Assembly: GCF_003201775.1 (NCBI RefSeq)
Contig: NZ_QJJZ01000005.1
Location: forward strand, 124,001-188,000
From: Arenibacter sp. ARW7G5Y1
GTDB lineage: Bacteria; Bacteroidota; Bacteroidia; Flavobacteriales; Flavobacteriaceae
Direction: 5' to 3'
DNA length: 64,000 bases
The translations under genes were made by a program, and so were the position numbers. This document shows positions 1-8,839 of this stretch, in pieces. Position 1 is the stretch's first letter. Every line of letters starts with the position of its first letter. The notes under the pieces were generated by a model, which saw only the letters and a list, made by a program, of their open reading frames with translations, was not told the DNA's origin and searched no databases.

Positions 1-364
1 TTTTTTCCCAATTCTGTTTTACTTCTTCTTCATTTTCGACCACAACATCCCCATAAATATGTGGATGCCTATTGATGAGCTTATCACATATATCATTGGC
101 TACGTCCGCTATATCGAAATGCTGGGTTTCACTCCCTATTTTAGCATAAAAAACAATATGAAGGAGTACATCACCCAATTCCTTTTTAATCTCCTCCAAA
201 TCATTGTCCAAAATAGCATCGCCCAATTCATAGGTTTCCTCAATGGTCAGATGCCGTAGCGTTTCCATGGTTTGCTTTTTGTCCCACGGACATTGGGCCC
301 GTAATTCATCCATTATTGTGAGTAGACGATCAAAAGCTTGTAATTGGGCTTCCCGAGAATTCAT
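1..364 (-). CDS. mazG: MazG-like nucleoside triphosphate pyrophosphohydrolase, 3' end cut off by the window
   Basis: About 121 N-terminal residues are visible; the gene runs off the left edge. MazG enzymes hydrolyse NTPs or dNTPs to the monophosphate and pyrophosphate in the cytoplasm, cleaning the nucleotide pool. The sequence has the CPWDKKQT stretch (residues 25-32) typical of the MazG N-terminal domain, then the metal-binding EE-x-x-E (42-46) and E-x-x-D (62-65) pairs within an all-helical region. The ATG at 362-364 is preceded on the minus strand by a Bacteroidota -7 box (TATTTTTG, plus positions 381-388). It is divergent from the DUF3500 gene. The family call is firm; the second MazG domain cannot be seen. 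Confidence 0.9.
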   Translation of the reverse strand, partial: MNSREAQLQAFDRLLTIMDELRAQCPWDKKQTMETLRHLTIEETYELGDAILDNDLEEIKKELGDVLLHIVFYAKIGSETQHFDIADVANDICDKLINRHPHIYGDVVVENEEEVKQNWEK

Positions 365-380
365 AAAGTTGACTTTTAAG

Positions 381-388
381 CAAAAATA
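381..388 (-). promoter_or_regulatory. -7 promoter element of the mazG-like gene
   Basis: On the minus strand this reads TATTTTTG, a full match to the Bacteroidota -7 consensus TAnnTTTG, 16 bases before the ATG. No clear -33 TTTG lies at the expected distance. Seen in sequence; activity inferred. Confidence 0.45.
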
Positions 389-651
389 CAAAGTCTCTAC
401 GGTTCCAACTATCGCATGTTCCGAGTTTTTTAGCTAACTTTAGTTCCTTACTTATCGGATCGAACCAATATGACCCACATAAAATCAATTCTTCCCCCTG
501 CCGTTATTGGCGTTGACCTTATGTCTTGGGTTATAATAAAGGATTTGGAAGGGATGCAACACCATCGTGGATGGTCATGGATCCTTCGTCTTTTATCGAT
601 TGATAATATAATTTAATGAAACCATAGATACTTAAAAATCAAACCAAACAA

Positions 652-1692
652 ATGAAACCTAAAACGAACCTAAAAAAAATAATATCAACTTCTTTGATCC
701 TATTCCTTTTTGGACTGCTACCTGCACAGGATGTATTGCAAAAAGCCAATATTTTTCTTAACAGTTTATCCGAGGAGACAAAGGCCAAAACCCTATTTAC
801 TTTTGAGGATACTGAACGTTTTAATATGAATTACGTACCCATTCCAAGGGAAGGGGCCACCTTCCATGATTTTAACGAGACTCAAAAAAAGGCGGCACTG
901 GACTTGTTAAGGGCCTCTTTGAGCGAAGAAGGGTATCGCAAGTCCCAGGAAATTATGGAACTGGAAAAGGTCCTGAGGATTATAGAAAATAATGATAACG
1001 ATAAAATGCCCGATGGCAGACCAAGACGTGATCCGCTAAATTATCACTTTTGTATTTTTGGCAATCCATCCATGGACCAACCATGGGGGTGGCGCTTTGA
1101 AGGCCACCATCTTTCCTTAAATTTCACTTCCACCCACGGTGCCATTAGTTCTTCTACCCCTACCTTTTTTGGAACTAACCCAGGTATTGTGCGCAGTACG
1201 GAATACAAGGGCAAAGAAGTACTTAAAAAAGAGGCGGAACTTGGTTTTTCCCTTGTCAACTCCATGACACAGGAACAGTTAAAAACTACTTTGTATACAG
1301 ATGTAGCCCCAAGCGATATTATATCATTAACCAAAAGAAAGGCAGCATCTGTGGAGCCTATGGGAATTTCATATTCAGAATTGTCCCAAATCCAGAAGAA
1401 TACTATGATGAAACTAGTGGACCTTTATATTGAGAATTACGAAAGTGATTTTGCAGCCGGTTTTAAGGATAAAATATACAAGGCGGGAATAGAAAATTTA
1501 ACATTTGCCTGGGCTGGAAGCCTACAGCCCGGAAAAGGACATTACTTCCGAATTCAAGGTCCTAGCCTACTCATTGAATATGACAATACCCAGAACAATG
1601 CCAACCATGTACACACAGTAGTTCGCGATCTGACCAATGATTACGGGGAAGACGTATTGAAGGCCCACTATGAAAAAGATCACAAACATTGA
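652..1692 (+). CDS. DUF3500 family exported protein
   Basis: A 346-residue protein with an N-terminal signal peptide (hydrophobic stretch at about residues 13-24, ending near PAQ). The family is recognised from conserved segments: RPRRDPLNYHFCIFG (about 123-137), WGWRFEGHHLSLNFT (about 145-159) and, near the C terminus, FRIQGPSLLIEYDNTQ followed by NHVHTV. DUF3500 proteins have no established reaction; the conserved histidines and acidic residues suggest a metal-dependent or hydrolytic role, but that is inference. It is followed 44 bases later by an SMP-30-like lipoprotein gene on the same strand, so the two are probably co-transcribed. It is the first of eight exported or enzyme genes up to 11419. 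Confidence 0.85.
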   Translation: MKPKTNLKKIISTSLILFLFGLLPAQDVLQKANIFLNSLSEETKAKTLFTFEDTERFNMNYVPIPREGATFHDFNETQKKAALDLLRASLSEEGYRKSQEIMELEKVLRIIENNDNDKMPDGRPRRDPLNYHFCIFGNPSMDQPWGWRFEGHHLSLNFTSTHGAISSSTPTFFGTNPGIVRSTEYKGKEVLKKEAELGFSLVNSMTQEQLKTTLYTDVAPSDIISLTKRKAASVEPMGISYSELSQIQKNTMMKLVDLYIENYESDFAAGFKDKIYKAGIENLTFAWAGSLQPGKGHYFRIQGPSLLIEYDNTQNNANHVHTVVRDLTNDYGEDVLKAHYEKDHKH

Positions 1693-1736
1693 TTTCAGAA
1701 AACATAACCTTACATATTACGGCATATAATAACAAG

Positions 1737-2633
1737 ATGAAAAAAGTTATAAGACTAATTTTGGCATTACCCATTCTGTTTTCCGTATCCTGTAAATCCC
1801 TACAAACCTCTTTGATTGCCAAGGATGCCGAAGTACAATTGGTGGCCACCGACTATACATTTACCGAGGGGCCAGCATTAGCTCCCAACGGTGATGTTTT
1901 TTTTACGGACCAGCCCAATGATCGTATTCTAAGATGGTCTGCAAAGAACAAATCCGTATCTGTATATATGGAGCCTTCAGGAAGGTCCAACGGACTCTAT
2001 TTTGACCACCAAGGAAACCTATTGTCCTGTGCCGATGATAAAAATCAGCTTTGGCAAATAGATCCCCAAAAAAATGTCACAGTCCTAATCGATAATTTTG
2101 AAGGCAAAAAACTAAATGGCCCCAACGACCTTTGGGTGGATCCAAAGGGAGGAGTTTATTTTACGGATCCATTCTACAAACGTCCTTATTGGACGAGAAC
2201 CCAACAAGAGATTGAACAACAGCGGGTATACTACCTTACGCCTGACCATAAGGATATACATATTGTTGCCGAGGACTATGTGAGGCCCAATGGCCTAATT
2301 GGCAATAAGGATGGTAGTCTTTTATATGTTGCGGACATAGGCGACAAAAAGACCTATTCATATACCATAAATCCCGATGGCAGCCTAAGTAACAAGACCC
2401 TATTTGCCGATATGGGCTCGGATGGCATGACCATGGACAACCAGGGCAACGTGTATCTTACCGGTGACGGAGTTACCGTATTTGCTCCAAATGGCAAACA
2501 AATTTTACATATCCCCATAGATCAAAAGTGGACCGCAAATGTGACCTTTGGAGGGAAGAACCAAAAAACCTTATTTATTACGGCCATGACTTCTTTGTAT
2601 ACCCTGAAGATGAACGTATCGGGGATTAGATAA
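1737..2633 (+). CDS. SMP-30/gluconolactonase-like lipoprotein
   Basis: 298 residues from the ATG at 1737. An upstream in-frame TTG at 1689 was rejected because the lipoprotein signal begins at 1737: a charged start, a hydrophobic core and then FSVSCKS, with the lipobox cysteine near residue 19. The remainder has the six-bladed propeller pattern of the SMP-30/Gnl/LRE family: FTEGPALAPNGDVFFTD, LNGPNDLWVDPKGGVYFTDP, RPNGLIGNKDG and ADMGSDGMTMDNQGNVYLT supply the glutamate, asparagine and aspartate usually used to bind the metal. Members hydrolyse sugar lactones; the true substrate here is unknown. The protein is probably anchored in the periplasm or outer membrane. It lies 44 bases after the DUF3500 gene. 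Confidence 0.85.
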   Translation: MKKVIRLILALPILFSVSCKSLQTSLIAKDAEVQLVATDYTFTEGPALAPNGDVFFTDQPNDRILRWSAKNKSVSVYMEPSGRSNGLYFDHQGNLLSCADDKNQLWQIDPQKNVTVLIDNFEGKKLNGPNDLWVDPKGGVYFTDPFYKRPYWTRTQQEIEQQRVYYLTPDHKDIHIVAEDYVRPNGLIGNKDGSLLYVADIGDKKTYSYTINPDGSLSNKTLFADMGSDGMTMDNQGNVYLTGDGVTVFAPNGKQILHIPIDQKWTANVTFGGKNQKTLFITAMTSLYTLKMNVSGIR

Positions 2634-2759
2634 AACCATATTTTAAAGAGATCCTTATTGAAAATTTACAACCTTGCCAATAAAGGGCCATATAGTGAGA
2701 AACTCTATAAAATGGGGAACTTGCGACAAACATTTAAAAAATAATTAATACTTGCCACA

Positions 2760-3083
2760 ATGGAAAAAGGAATGATAAAAGTTAGCGTATTGTATCCCAA
2801 CGGAGAGGGCAAAAATTTTGATATGGATTATTATTGCAACCAACATGTTAGTCTGGTTGGGGAATTATTAGGAGATGCTGTAAAGGCTGCAACCGTTGAA
2901 AAAGGAATTGGTGGAGCTATCCCTGGATCTGCTGCTACTTATGCAGCTATGGGAAATTTATATTTTGCATCGATGGACTCATTTCAGAATTCCTTTGGTC
3001 CCAATGCTGAAAAAATTATGGGCGATCTTCATAATTTCACAAATATTGAACCTATTGTTCAAATTAGTGAAGTAATGCTATGA
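2760..3083 (+). CDS. EthD family protein
   Basis: A 107-residue cytoplasmic protein without signal peptide or membrane segment. The opening IKVSVLYPNGEGKNFDMDYY followed by CNQHVSLV matches the EthD dimeric alpha/beta-barrel family, whose members start with a YP...FD..YY..H pattern. EthD was first linked to ethyl tert-butyl ether breakdown, but most members have no proven activity; some act as small accessory or ring-modifying enzymes. It stands alone, 126 bases after the lactonase-like gene, with no sign of translational coupling. The family is well supported and the function is open. Confidence 0.85.
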   Translation: MEKGMIKVSVLYPNGEGKNFDMDYYCNQHVSLVGELLGDAVKAATVEKGIGGAIPGSAATYAAMGNLYFASMDSFQNSFGPNAEKIMGDLHNFTNIEPIVQISEVML

Positions 3084-3327
3084 TTGGGCTAGGATGGTGC
3101 ACCCTACTAGTTGTTTAATTGAAACAACTGCCCATACTTGATGCTAGTACTATTATTTTAGGAGTCGCCCTACCAAACCGTAAATAAGTAAAGAACACAA
3201 AAAATTGCTATTGGCATGTTGCTACCTATAGCATAGGGCCAGGATAAATGGAGCTTTGGGTATAGCGTTTTTGTCTGTTGAAGTTGGTTTGGAAATCTTA
3301 TCTTTAGGATATCAATCAATTTACAAC

Positions 3328-4578
3328 ATGAAAAATATATTCCATTTACCTACACTTATAATCCTGCTATTATTTCTATGGGGGCCAGCAAAGGCACAAT
3401 CGTCCCCCAATTCCAACCCTAAGGTTACATTAGCGGGTATTGACCGGGAACGACTAAATAGGTACGATGAATTCTTAAAAAACGAAATAGAGGAAGGAAG
3501 GATGCCTGGAGCCGTCTCCTACATAATGCGGAGAGGGGAAATTGTGCACGAAGTGGCTTATGGATACAGCAGTTTAAAAGATAAAACTCCAATTCAAAAA
3601 GATCAATTGTTCCATATTATGTCCATGACAAAGCCCATCGTAACGGTAGCTTTTATGATGTTGTTTGAAGAAGGACATTTCTCCCTAACCGATCCGGTCT
3701 CCAAATATTTACCACAGTTCAAGGACCTAAGGGTAGCCGAGGATGTTGGGCAAGGTGCAAATGGCCAAACCCAACCTGCCAATAAGGAAATTACCATTTC
3801 CCATCTTTTGACACATACGGCCGGCTTTTCACATGGTCTGGGAGGTACAAAATTGGACAACGAGATTGCCAAAGCACTTTACTCAGAATCCCATAAGAAT
3901 ATAGAAAACAGAGTAAACACCATGATAAAAATGCCCTTGGTAGGGCACCCGGGCGAACAATGGTACTACAGTGCATCCCCGGATGTTCTATCGCTACTTA
4001 TTGAACATTTCTCAGGGATGACCACTGCGGGGTTTTTAAAACAAAGGATATTCGACCCCTTGGAAATGGAAGACACTGGGTATAATATATCCAAAGAGAA
4101 TAAGGGAAGATGGATGCCCGTTCACCATATGGACAAGCAAGGAAATCTGATCAATTCCGCTGCACAATTACCTACAGAGGGCAATACTATTTTTGGCGGC
4201 ACCCACGGCCTTTTTTCCAGTGCCCCCGACTATATGAAATTCTGTCAAATGTTGCTTAACAAGGGAGAATACAAAGGCAAACATTTACTGAGTCCCAAAA
4301 CCGTGGATATCATGACCATGAACCAAGTTGACGACCTATACCAGGCGCCAGGGCAAGGTTTTGGGCTAGGGTTTGGGGTAACCACTAATGTGGCAGCCAG
4401 CAAAACCTTAGGTTCCGTTGGTCAATATTATTGGAGCGGTGCTTACTGCACCTACTTCTTTATCGATCCTAAAGAAGAAATGATTGTAATCCTTATGAGT
4501 CAACTACAACCTTACAGTAATTATTACGGGGAAAAAATGAGACAGTTGGTATACCAATCCCTCGTAAGGGAATACTAA
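3328..4578 (+). CDS. Exported serine hydrolase, class C beta-lactamase/esterase family
   Basis: 416 residues from the ATG at 3328; the in-frame TTG at 3256 would place 24 residues before an evident signal peptide (MKNIF... to AKAQ), so it was rejected. The beta-lactamase/transpeptidase-like fold is shown by the SxxK motif SMTK (about residues 99-102), the YxN-like YSA (about 214-216) with a tyrosine general base, and HGLFSSAPDYMKF further on. The domain ends with a GQYYWSGAYCTYFFIDP stretch usual in EstB-type esterases and D-aminopeptidase relatives. It acts in the periplasm or outside the cell, probably as an esterase or peptidase rather than an antibiotic-resistance enzyme. Substrate unknown. 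Confidence 0.87.
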   Translation: MKNIFHLPTLIILLLFLWGPAKAQSSPNSNPKVTLAGIDRERLNRYDEFLKNEIEEGRMPGAVSYIMRRGEIVHEVAYGYSSLKDKTPIQKDQLFHIMSMTKPIVTVAFMMLFEEGHFSLTDPVSKYLPQFKDLRVAEDVGQGANGQTQPANKEITISHLLTHTAGFSHGLGGTKLDNEIAKALYSESHKNIENRVNTMIKMPLVGHPGEQWYYSASPDVLSLLIEHFSGMTTAGFLKQRIFDPLEMEDTGYNISKENKGRWMPVHHMDKQGNLINSAAQLPTEGNTIFGGTHGLFSSAPDYMKFCQMLLNKGEYKGKHLLSPKTVDIMTMNQVDDLYQAPGQGFGLGFGVTTNVAASKTLGSVGQYYWSGAYCTYFFIDPKEEMIVILMSQLQPYSNYYGEKMRQLVYQSLVREY

Positions 4579-4831
4579 CCCATTTGTTAATTAAGAAGAT
4601 TATTTCTATTCTTGGATGTTCTTTGAGGCAACTGTAGCAACGCTGCCTTATGCAAATATTATAGGGATTTACAAGTGGTATGTTCACAATACGTATGGTT
4701 ACATACCATCAAGATTAATACAACACCAACTAATTAGGGATATTCCCGTTAGCGAACAAGCAATGTCCCCGGTCGAAAATTATTTGTCAGGAACAATATT
4801 TATTATAATTTAATCCTTTAATTTAATTGAA

Positions 4832-5476
4832 TTGAAAAAGCTTACTTATTTATTCCTTTCCATAACGCTCCTAAGTTTTGGCCAGAAGTCACCTGCCTTT
4901 CTAAATGAGGTGAAGGACATTCAGAAAAAATATGATTCCATTTGGGATTCTTCAAAGGAAACTATAGTATTTACAGGTAGTTCCAGCATTAGGATGTGGA
5001 AAAACCTGGAATCCATGTTTCCCGACCACCAAATAATCAATTCAGGTTTTGGTGGTTCCCAATCCTCCGATCTGAACCGGTATTATAAAGAACTTATATT
5101 ACAATATAATCCTAAGAAAGTTTTTATCTATGAAGGTGATAATGATATTGCTTCCAAAAAAAGGATCAAAGATATTATAGCGAACACTAGGCAAATTGTA
5201 ACGAAGATCAAGGACAGCAACAAAGCCACACAGGTGGTAATTATTGCAGCAAAACCGAGTATCGCCAGATGGAACCTAAAACGAAGATACCTTAGATTGA
5301 ACAGGGCCTTCGAAAAATTATGTAAGGAGGACAGTGGCATGGAGTTCGCCAATGTATGGGATGTGATGATGGACGGAAAACAAGTAAGAAAGGATATCTT
5401 TATAGGAGACGGACTTCATATGAACAGCAAAGGGTATAACCTTTGGTTCTCGGTCATCAAACCCTATATGAATTGA
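4832..5476 (+). CDS. SGNH/GDSL-type hydrolase, exported
   Basis: 214 residues starting at TTG (4832). No in-frame ATG lies between this codon and the upstream stop at 4811-4813, and the signal peptide begins right at the TTG (KKLTYLFLSITLLSFGQ), so the rare start looks genuine. SGNH blocks are complete: FTGSSSIRMW (nucleophile serine), GFGGSQ, the GDND block (YEGDNDIA) and DGLHMNSKGYNLW with the Asp-x-x-His pair. Enzymes of this type remove acyl or acetyl groups from carbohydrates or lipids. It lies 46 bases before the GH20 gene; deacetylation of a glycan before hexosaminidase attack is a plausible partnership, inferred only. Confidence 0.87.
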   Translation: MKKLTYLFLSITLLSFGQKSPAFLNEVKDIQKKYDSIWDSSKETIVFTGSSSIRMWKNLESMFPDHQIINSGFGGSQSSDLNRYYKELILQYNPKKVFIYEGDNDIASKKRIKDIIANTRQIVTKIKDSNKATQVVIIAAKPSIARWNLKRRYLRLNRAFEKLCKEDSGMEFANVWDVMMDGKQVRKDIFIGDGLHMNSKGYNLWFSVIKPYMN

Positions 5477-5522
5477 CCCTAAGGATAGGAATAACCAAAT
5501 AATACTAATACAATCAAGCTAA

Positions 5523-7142
5523 ATGAAGAAATCAATTCTTATTAAATCACTGGTAGTGTTGATAGTTTTTACTGCTTTCGTTGCCTGTCAACAGGAAAAA
5601 AAGAAGGTAATCAATTTTCCAATGACAGATCTTAGTACGGAAAATCTAATTCCGAGGCCACTTAAGATAACGCCTACCAATAGTGCCTTTGGGTTGGATA
5701 AAAACACAATCATCTATACTTCCCAAAATGCGGCCGGCTTCCCTGAGGTGGGCAAATTTTTATCGGAAAAGATAAAATGGCAGACCGATTTGGACCTGGC
5801 AGTAAATTCAACCACCAAAGCTACCACCCAAAGGATTATTTTTATCAATCAATCGGACAGCACGGAATTTTCATCCAAGGAAGGTTACGATCTCTACATA
5901 AGCCAAGACTCCATAATCCTAAATGCAAAAACTGCCGAGGGTGCCTTTAGGGGCATTCAGACCCTTAGGCAAATTATTCCGGAGGTTAGTAATGACACCC
6001 TTTCCGAAAATAAGATGTGGTTGATCCCCACCGGTAAGATCATTGACTATCCGAATTTTGAATATAGAGGGTCCATGTTGGATGTGGCAAGACACTTCTT
6101 TAGTATAGATGATGTTAAGAAGTATATAGACGTATTGGCCTATTACAAAATAAACACCTTGCACTTACATCTGGCGGATGATCAGGGTTGGAGGATAGAA
6201 ATAAAATCATGGCCCAAGCTAACAGAAATTGGAGGAAGTTCTGAAGTGGGTGGTGGACCAGGTGGATTTTACACCCAAGAGGAATATAAGGACCTTGTTG
6301 CCTACGCAGCTAAACATTTTATCACCATCGTTCCGGAGATAGATATGCCAGGACATACCAATGCGGCATCAGTGGCCTATCCCATACTAAATGGAAATGG
6401 CAAAACACCCAAAATTTATACTGGAACCGAAGTTGGCTTTAGCACTTTTGACACCCGTAAGGATACGGTTTACTCATTTATAGATGATGTAGTAAGGGAA
6501 ATATCGGCCATTACACCTGGCCCGTATTTTCATGCCGGTGGCGATGAAAGCCATGTTACCAAGAAAAAGGATTTCATTTATTTCGTTTCCAAAGTGGACA
6601 AGATTGTAAAAAAATACGGCAAAAGAATGATAGGATGGGATGAAATTGTGCACGCGGACATAGACACCACTGCCATTGCACAGTTTTGGGCCAACGAAGA
6701 CAATGCTAAACTAGCCGTGGAAAAGGGATTAAAAATAATATTATCCCCGGGAAAAAAGGCCTATTTGGATATGCAATATGATACCTTGTCCAAATACGGA
6801 CTGCATTGGGCGGGTTATATATCTGTGGATACCGGATATGTTTGGACCCCTGAAAGATATGTACAGGGAATTAATAAAGAAAATATTTTAGGGGTTGAAG
6901 CCCCGTTATGGTCCGAAACAATAAGCAATATGGACGAATTGGAATATTTGGCATTTCCTAGGATGATTGGTTATTCCGAACTAAGCTGGAGCATTGAAGA
7001 AAACAGAAATTGGGACGATTATAAAGTAAGATTGGGCAACCAGGCGCCCTATTTGGACAAAATGAATGTGAAATACTACCCTTCCAAACTAATAGATTGG
7101 AAAAAGAGCAAGTATACCTACAAAACTATTAATAAGGACTAA
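5523..7142 (+). CDS. GH20 beta-N-acetylhexosaminidase lipoprotein
   Basis: A 539-residue protein with a lipoprotein signal peptide (lipobox FVACQQ, cysteine near residue 21). A GH20b-type N-terminal domain (about 40-165) precedes the catalytic barrel. Key segments are RGSMLDVARHFFS, the NTLHLHLADDQGWRIEI stretch, VPEIDMPGHTNAA and HAGGDESH, in which D341 and E342 are the assisting and acid/base pair of the substrate-assisted GH20 mechanism. The family releases terminal GlcNAc or GalNAc from chitin fragments, glycoproteins or peptidoglycan. The length is usual for Bacteroidota members. It is close to the SGNH gene (46 bases). No SusC/SusD pair is present, so this is not a full polysaccharide utilisation locus. 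Confidence 0.93.
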   Translation: MKKSILIKSLVVLIVFTAFVACQQEKKKVINFPMTDLSTENLIPRPLKITPTNSAFGLDKNTIIYTSQNAAGFPEVGKFLSEKIKWQTDLDLAVNSTTKATTQRIIFINQSDSTEFSSKEGYDLYISQDSIILNAKTAEGAFRGIQTLRQIIPEVSNDTLSENKMWLIPTGKIIDYPNFEYRGSMLDVARHFFSIDDVKKYIDVLAYYKINTLHLHLADDQGWRIEIKSWPKLTEIGGSSEVGGGPGGFYTQEEYKDLVAYAAKHFITIVPEIDMPGHTNAASVAYPILNGNGKTPKIYTGTEVGFSTFDTRKDTVYSFIDDVVREISAITPGPYFHAGGDESHVTKKKDFIYFVSKVDKIVKKYGKRMIGWDEIVHADIDTTAIAQFWANEDNAKLAVEKGLKIILSPGKKAYLDMQYDTLSKYGLHWAGYISVDTGYVWTPERYVQGINKENILGVEAPLWSETISNMDELEYLAFPRMIGYSELSWSIEENRNWDDYKVRLGNQAPYLDKMNVKYYPSKLIDWKKSKYTYKTINKD

Positions 7143-7254
7143 ATATTCACTGAACAATACTAGCGGCTATAATCTATAAATTTAATATATTGTAAGGCCC
7201 TAATTATCAGTGCTTGCCTGTTTAGCTATTTAACCCAACTTAAATACTGAACAT

Positions 7255-8760
7255 ATGAAGGCCCTTATTTTAGTAATTACCCTGCTTTTGGGACAGTTGT
7301 GCTATCCCAATTTTAATAACGATTCAATACCCAAAGCGGAGGTAGCTACAACCATGCAAAGTGTTACCATAAATGGCAGCACCATCTATTTAACGGCAAA
7401 GGCCGGTACTTTTGAGGTAAAGGATGAAACCAACAAGCCTATTGCCTTAATGGGTTTCACCTATTATGCCAAGGATTCCAAAAGAGGATTGGCAACGCAA
7501 AGACGACCAATTGTTTTCGCGTTTAACGGTGGTCCCGGATCTTCCTCTTTTTGGTTGCACATGGGTATTTTGGGGCCCAAAAGAATTGTAGTGGACGACC
7601 CAAAACCAACCCCTGCCGCCCCCTACAAAATTGTTAACAACAACTACTCTATTCTGGATATAGCAGATCTGGTAATGATCGATCCCGTAGGGACCGGTTT
7701 AAGTATTCCAACAGGAAAAGCCAAGTATAAAGATTTTTGGGGGGTGGACCAGGATATCCGTAGCCTTTCTTTGTTCATAACACAGTTTTTAATACACAAT
7801 GACCGCATGAACAGCCCAAAATTTCTATTGGGCGAAAGTTATGGAACCTTTAGAAATGCGGGTCTAATGAATACTTTGCTCAACCAAGGTGTTGCGATGA
7901 ACGGAGTTATCATGGTATCCGCTGTTTTTGACTTGCGTACCCTGTTGTTCCCTCCCAATGACGACCTGCCCTATATTGTTCATTTCCCCACTTATGCAGC
8001 AACAGCTTGGTATCATAACAAAATAGCGGATAAACCAGAGAATGTATACGATTTCCTTGAGACAGTTAGGTCCTTTACCGAAAACGAGTACACTCCCGCC
8101 CTTTTTAAGGGAGACGGACTTTCTGAAAATGAAAAAAGTAATATTGCATCAAAATTGGCCTATTACACTGGTACGGATACCAACTATTGGCTGAAAGCCG
8201 ATCTAAGGGTTACGGCAAGCGAATTTTTTGCTGAATTCTTAAGGGACCAAGGTGAAATAATTGGCCGGTTGGATTCTCGCTTTACTGGAATAAACGAAGA
8301 TCTCTTGGCCCAAGTGGGCAGTCATGACCCACAAAGCCTTGCCATTTCCCCGGCCTATATTAGTGGATTTTTAGATTATTTTTACGGCGACCTAAAAGTA
8401 AACAAAAACCTATTATACTCCATCACTGCCGGCAGAAGGGACGGATTTAAATGGGATTGGTCCCACAAAGGGAATGAAAGATGGGGTACTACGGCCGCAA
8501 TCAACACCGGGATTGACATGGCCACTGCCCTATCCAGAGATCCTAACATGAAGGTCCTGATCTTAAATGGCATCTATGACCTTGCCACTGTTTTTTATGG
8601 TGTAGAACACAGCATCAATCATTTGGGCCTTAAAAAGGAGATCAAGGATAATATAATTATGGAATATTATGAGGCCGGACATATGATGTACACCCACAAA
8701 CCTTCCATGGAAAAATTCAAAAAAGACGTATCCACTTTTATCCTTAACACCTCAAAATAA
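7255..8760 (+). CDS. Exported S10 family serine carboxypeptidase
   Basis: 501 residues with a signal peptide (MKALILVITLLLGQLCYP). The serine carboxypeptidase signature is complete: oxyanion segment NGGPGSSSFW near residue 90, nucleophile S195 in GESYGTFR, D442 in NGIYDLA and H476 in EAGHMMYTH. Family members remove C-terminal residues from peptides at acidic pH; bacterial homologues are exported. It stands 112 bases after the GH20 gene on the same strand and converges with the large hydrolase at 8840, so it probably ends this rightward group of secreted enzymes. Peptide or peptidoglycan-stem turnover is a reasonable role but is not shown by the sequence. Confidence 0.93.
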   Translation: MKALILVITLLLGQLCYPNFNNDSIPKAEVATTMQSVTINGSTIYLTAKAGTFEVKDETNKPIALMGFTYYAKDSKRGLATQRRPIVFAFNGGPGSSSFWLHMGILGPKRIVVDDPKPTPAAPYKIVNNNYSILDIADLVMIDPVGTGLSIPTGKAKYKDFWGVDQDIRSLSLFITQFLIHNDRMNSPKFLLGESYGTFRNAGLMNTLLNQGVAMNGVIMVSAVFDLRTLLFPPNDDLPYIVHFPTYAATAWYHNKIADKPENVYDFLETVRSFTENEYTPALFKGDGLSENEKSNIASKLAYYTGTDTNYWLKADLRVTASEFFAEFLRDQGEIIGRLDSRFTGINEDLLAQVGSHDPQSLAISPAYISGFLDYFYGDLKVNKNLLYSITAGRRDGFKWDWSHKGNERWGTTAAINTGIDMATALSRDPNMKVLILNGIYDLATVFYGVEHSINHLGLKKEIKDNIIMEYYEAGHMMYTHKPSMEKFKKDVSTFILNTSK

Positions 8761-8839
8761 TACTTAGGGAATCGTCCAAATAAAAGGGCCAAAAGATTTT
8801 AAATTAACCTGAAGTCTTATTTACTTGGACGATACCAAC

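Noticed and set aside
4616-4813. 65-codon frame between the beta-lactamase-like and SGNH genes
   Set aside because: No similarity, no clear ribosome site, and low-complexity end; probably chance.
5523-8760. Polysaccharide utilisation locus around GH20
   Set aside because: No SusC/SusD pair, sulfatase set or hybrid sensor/ECF sigma regulator is present.
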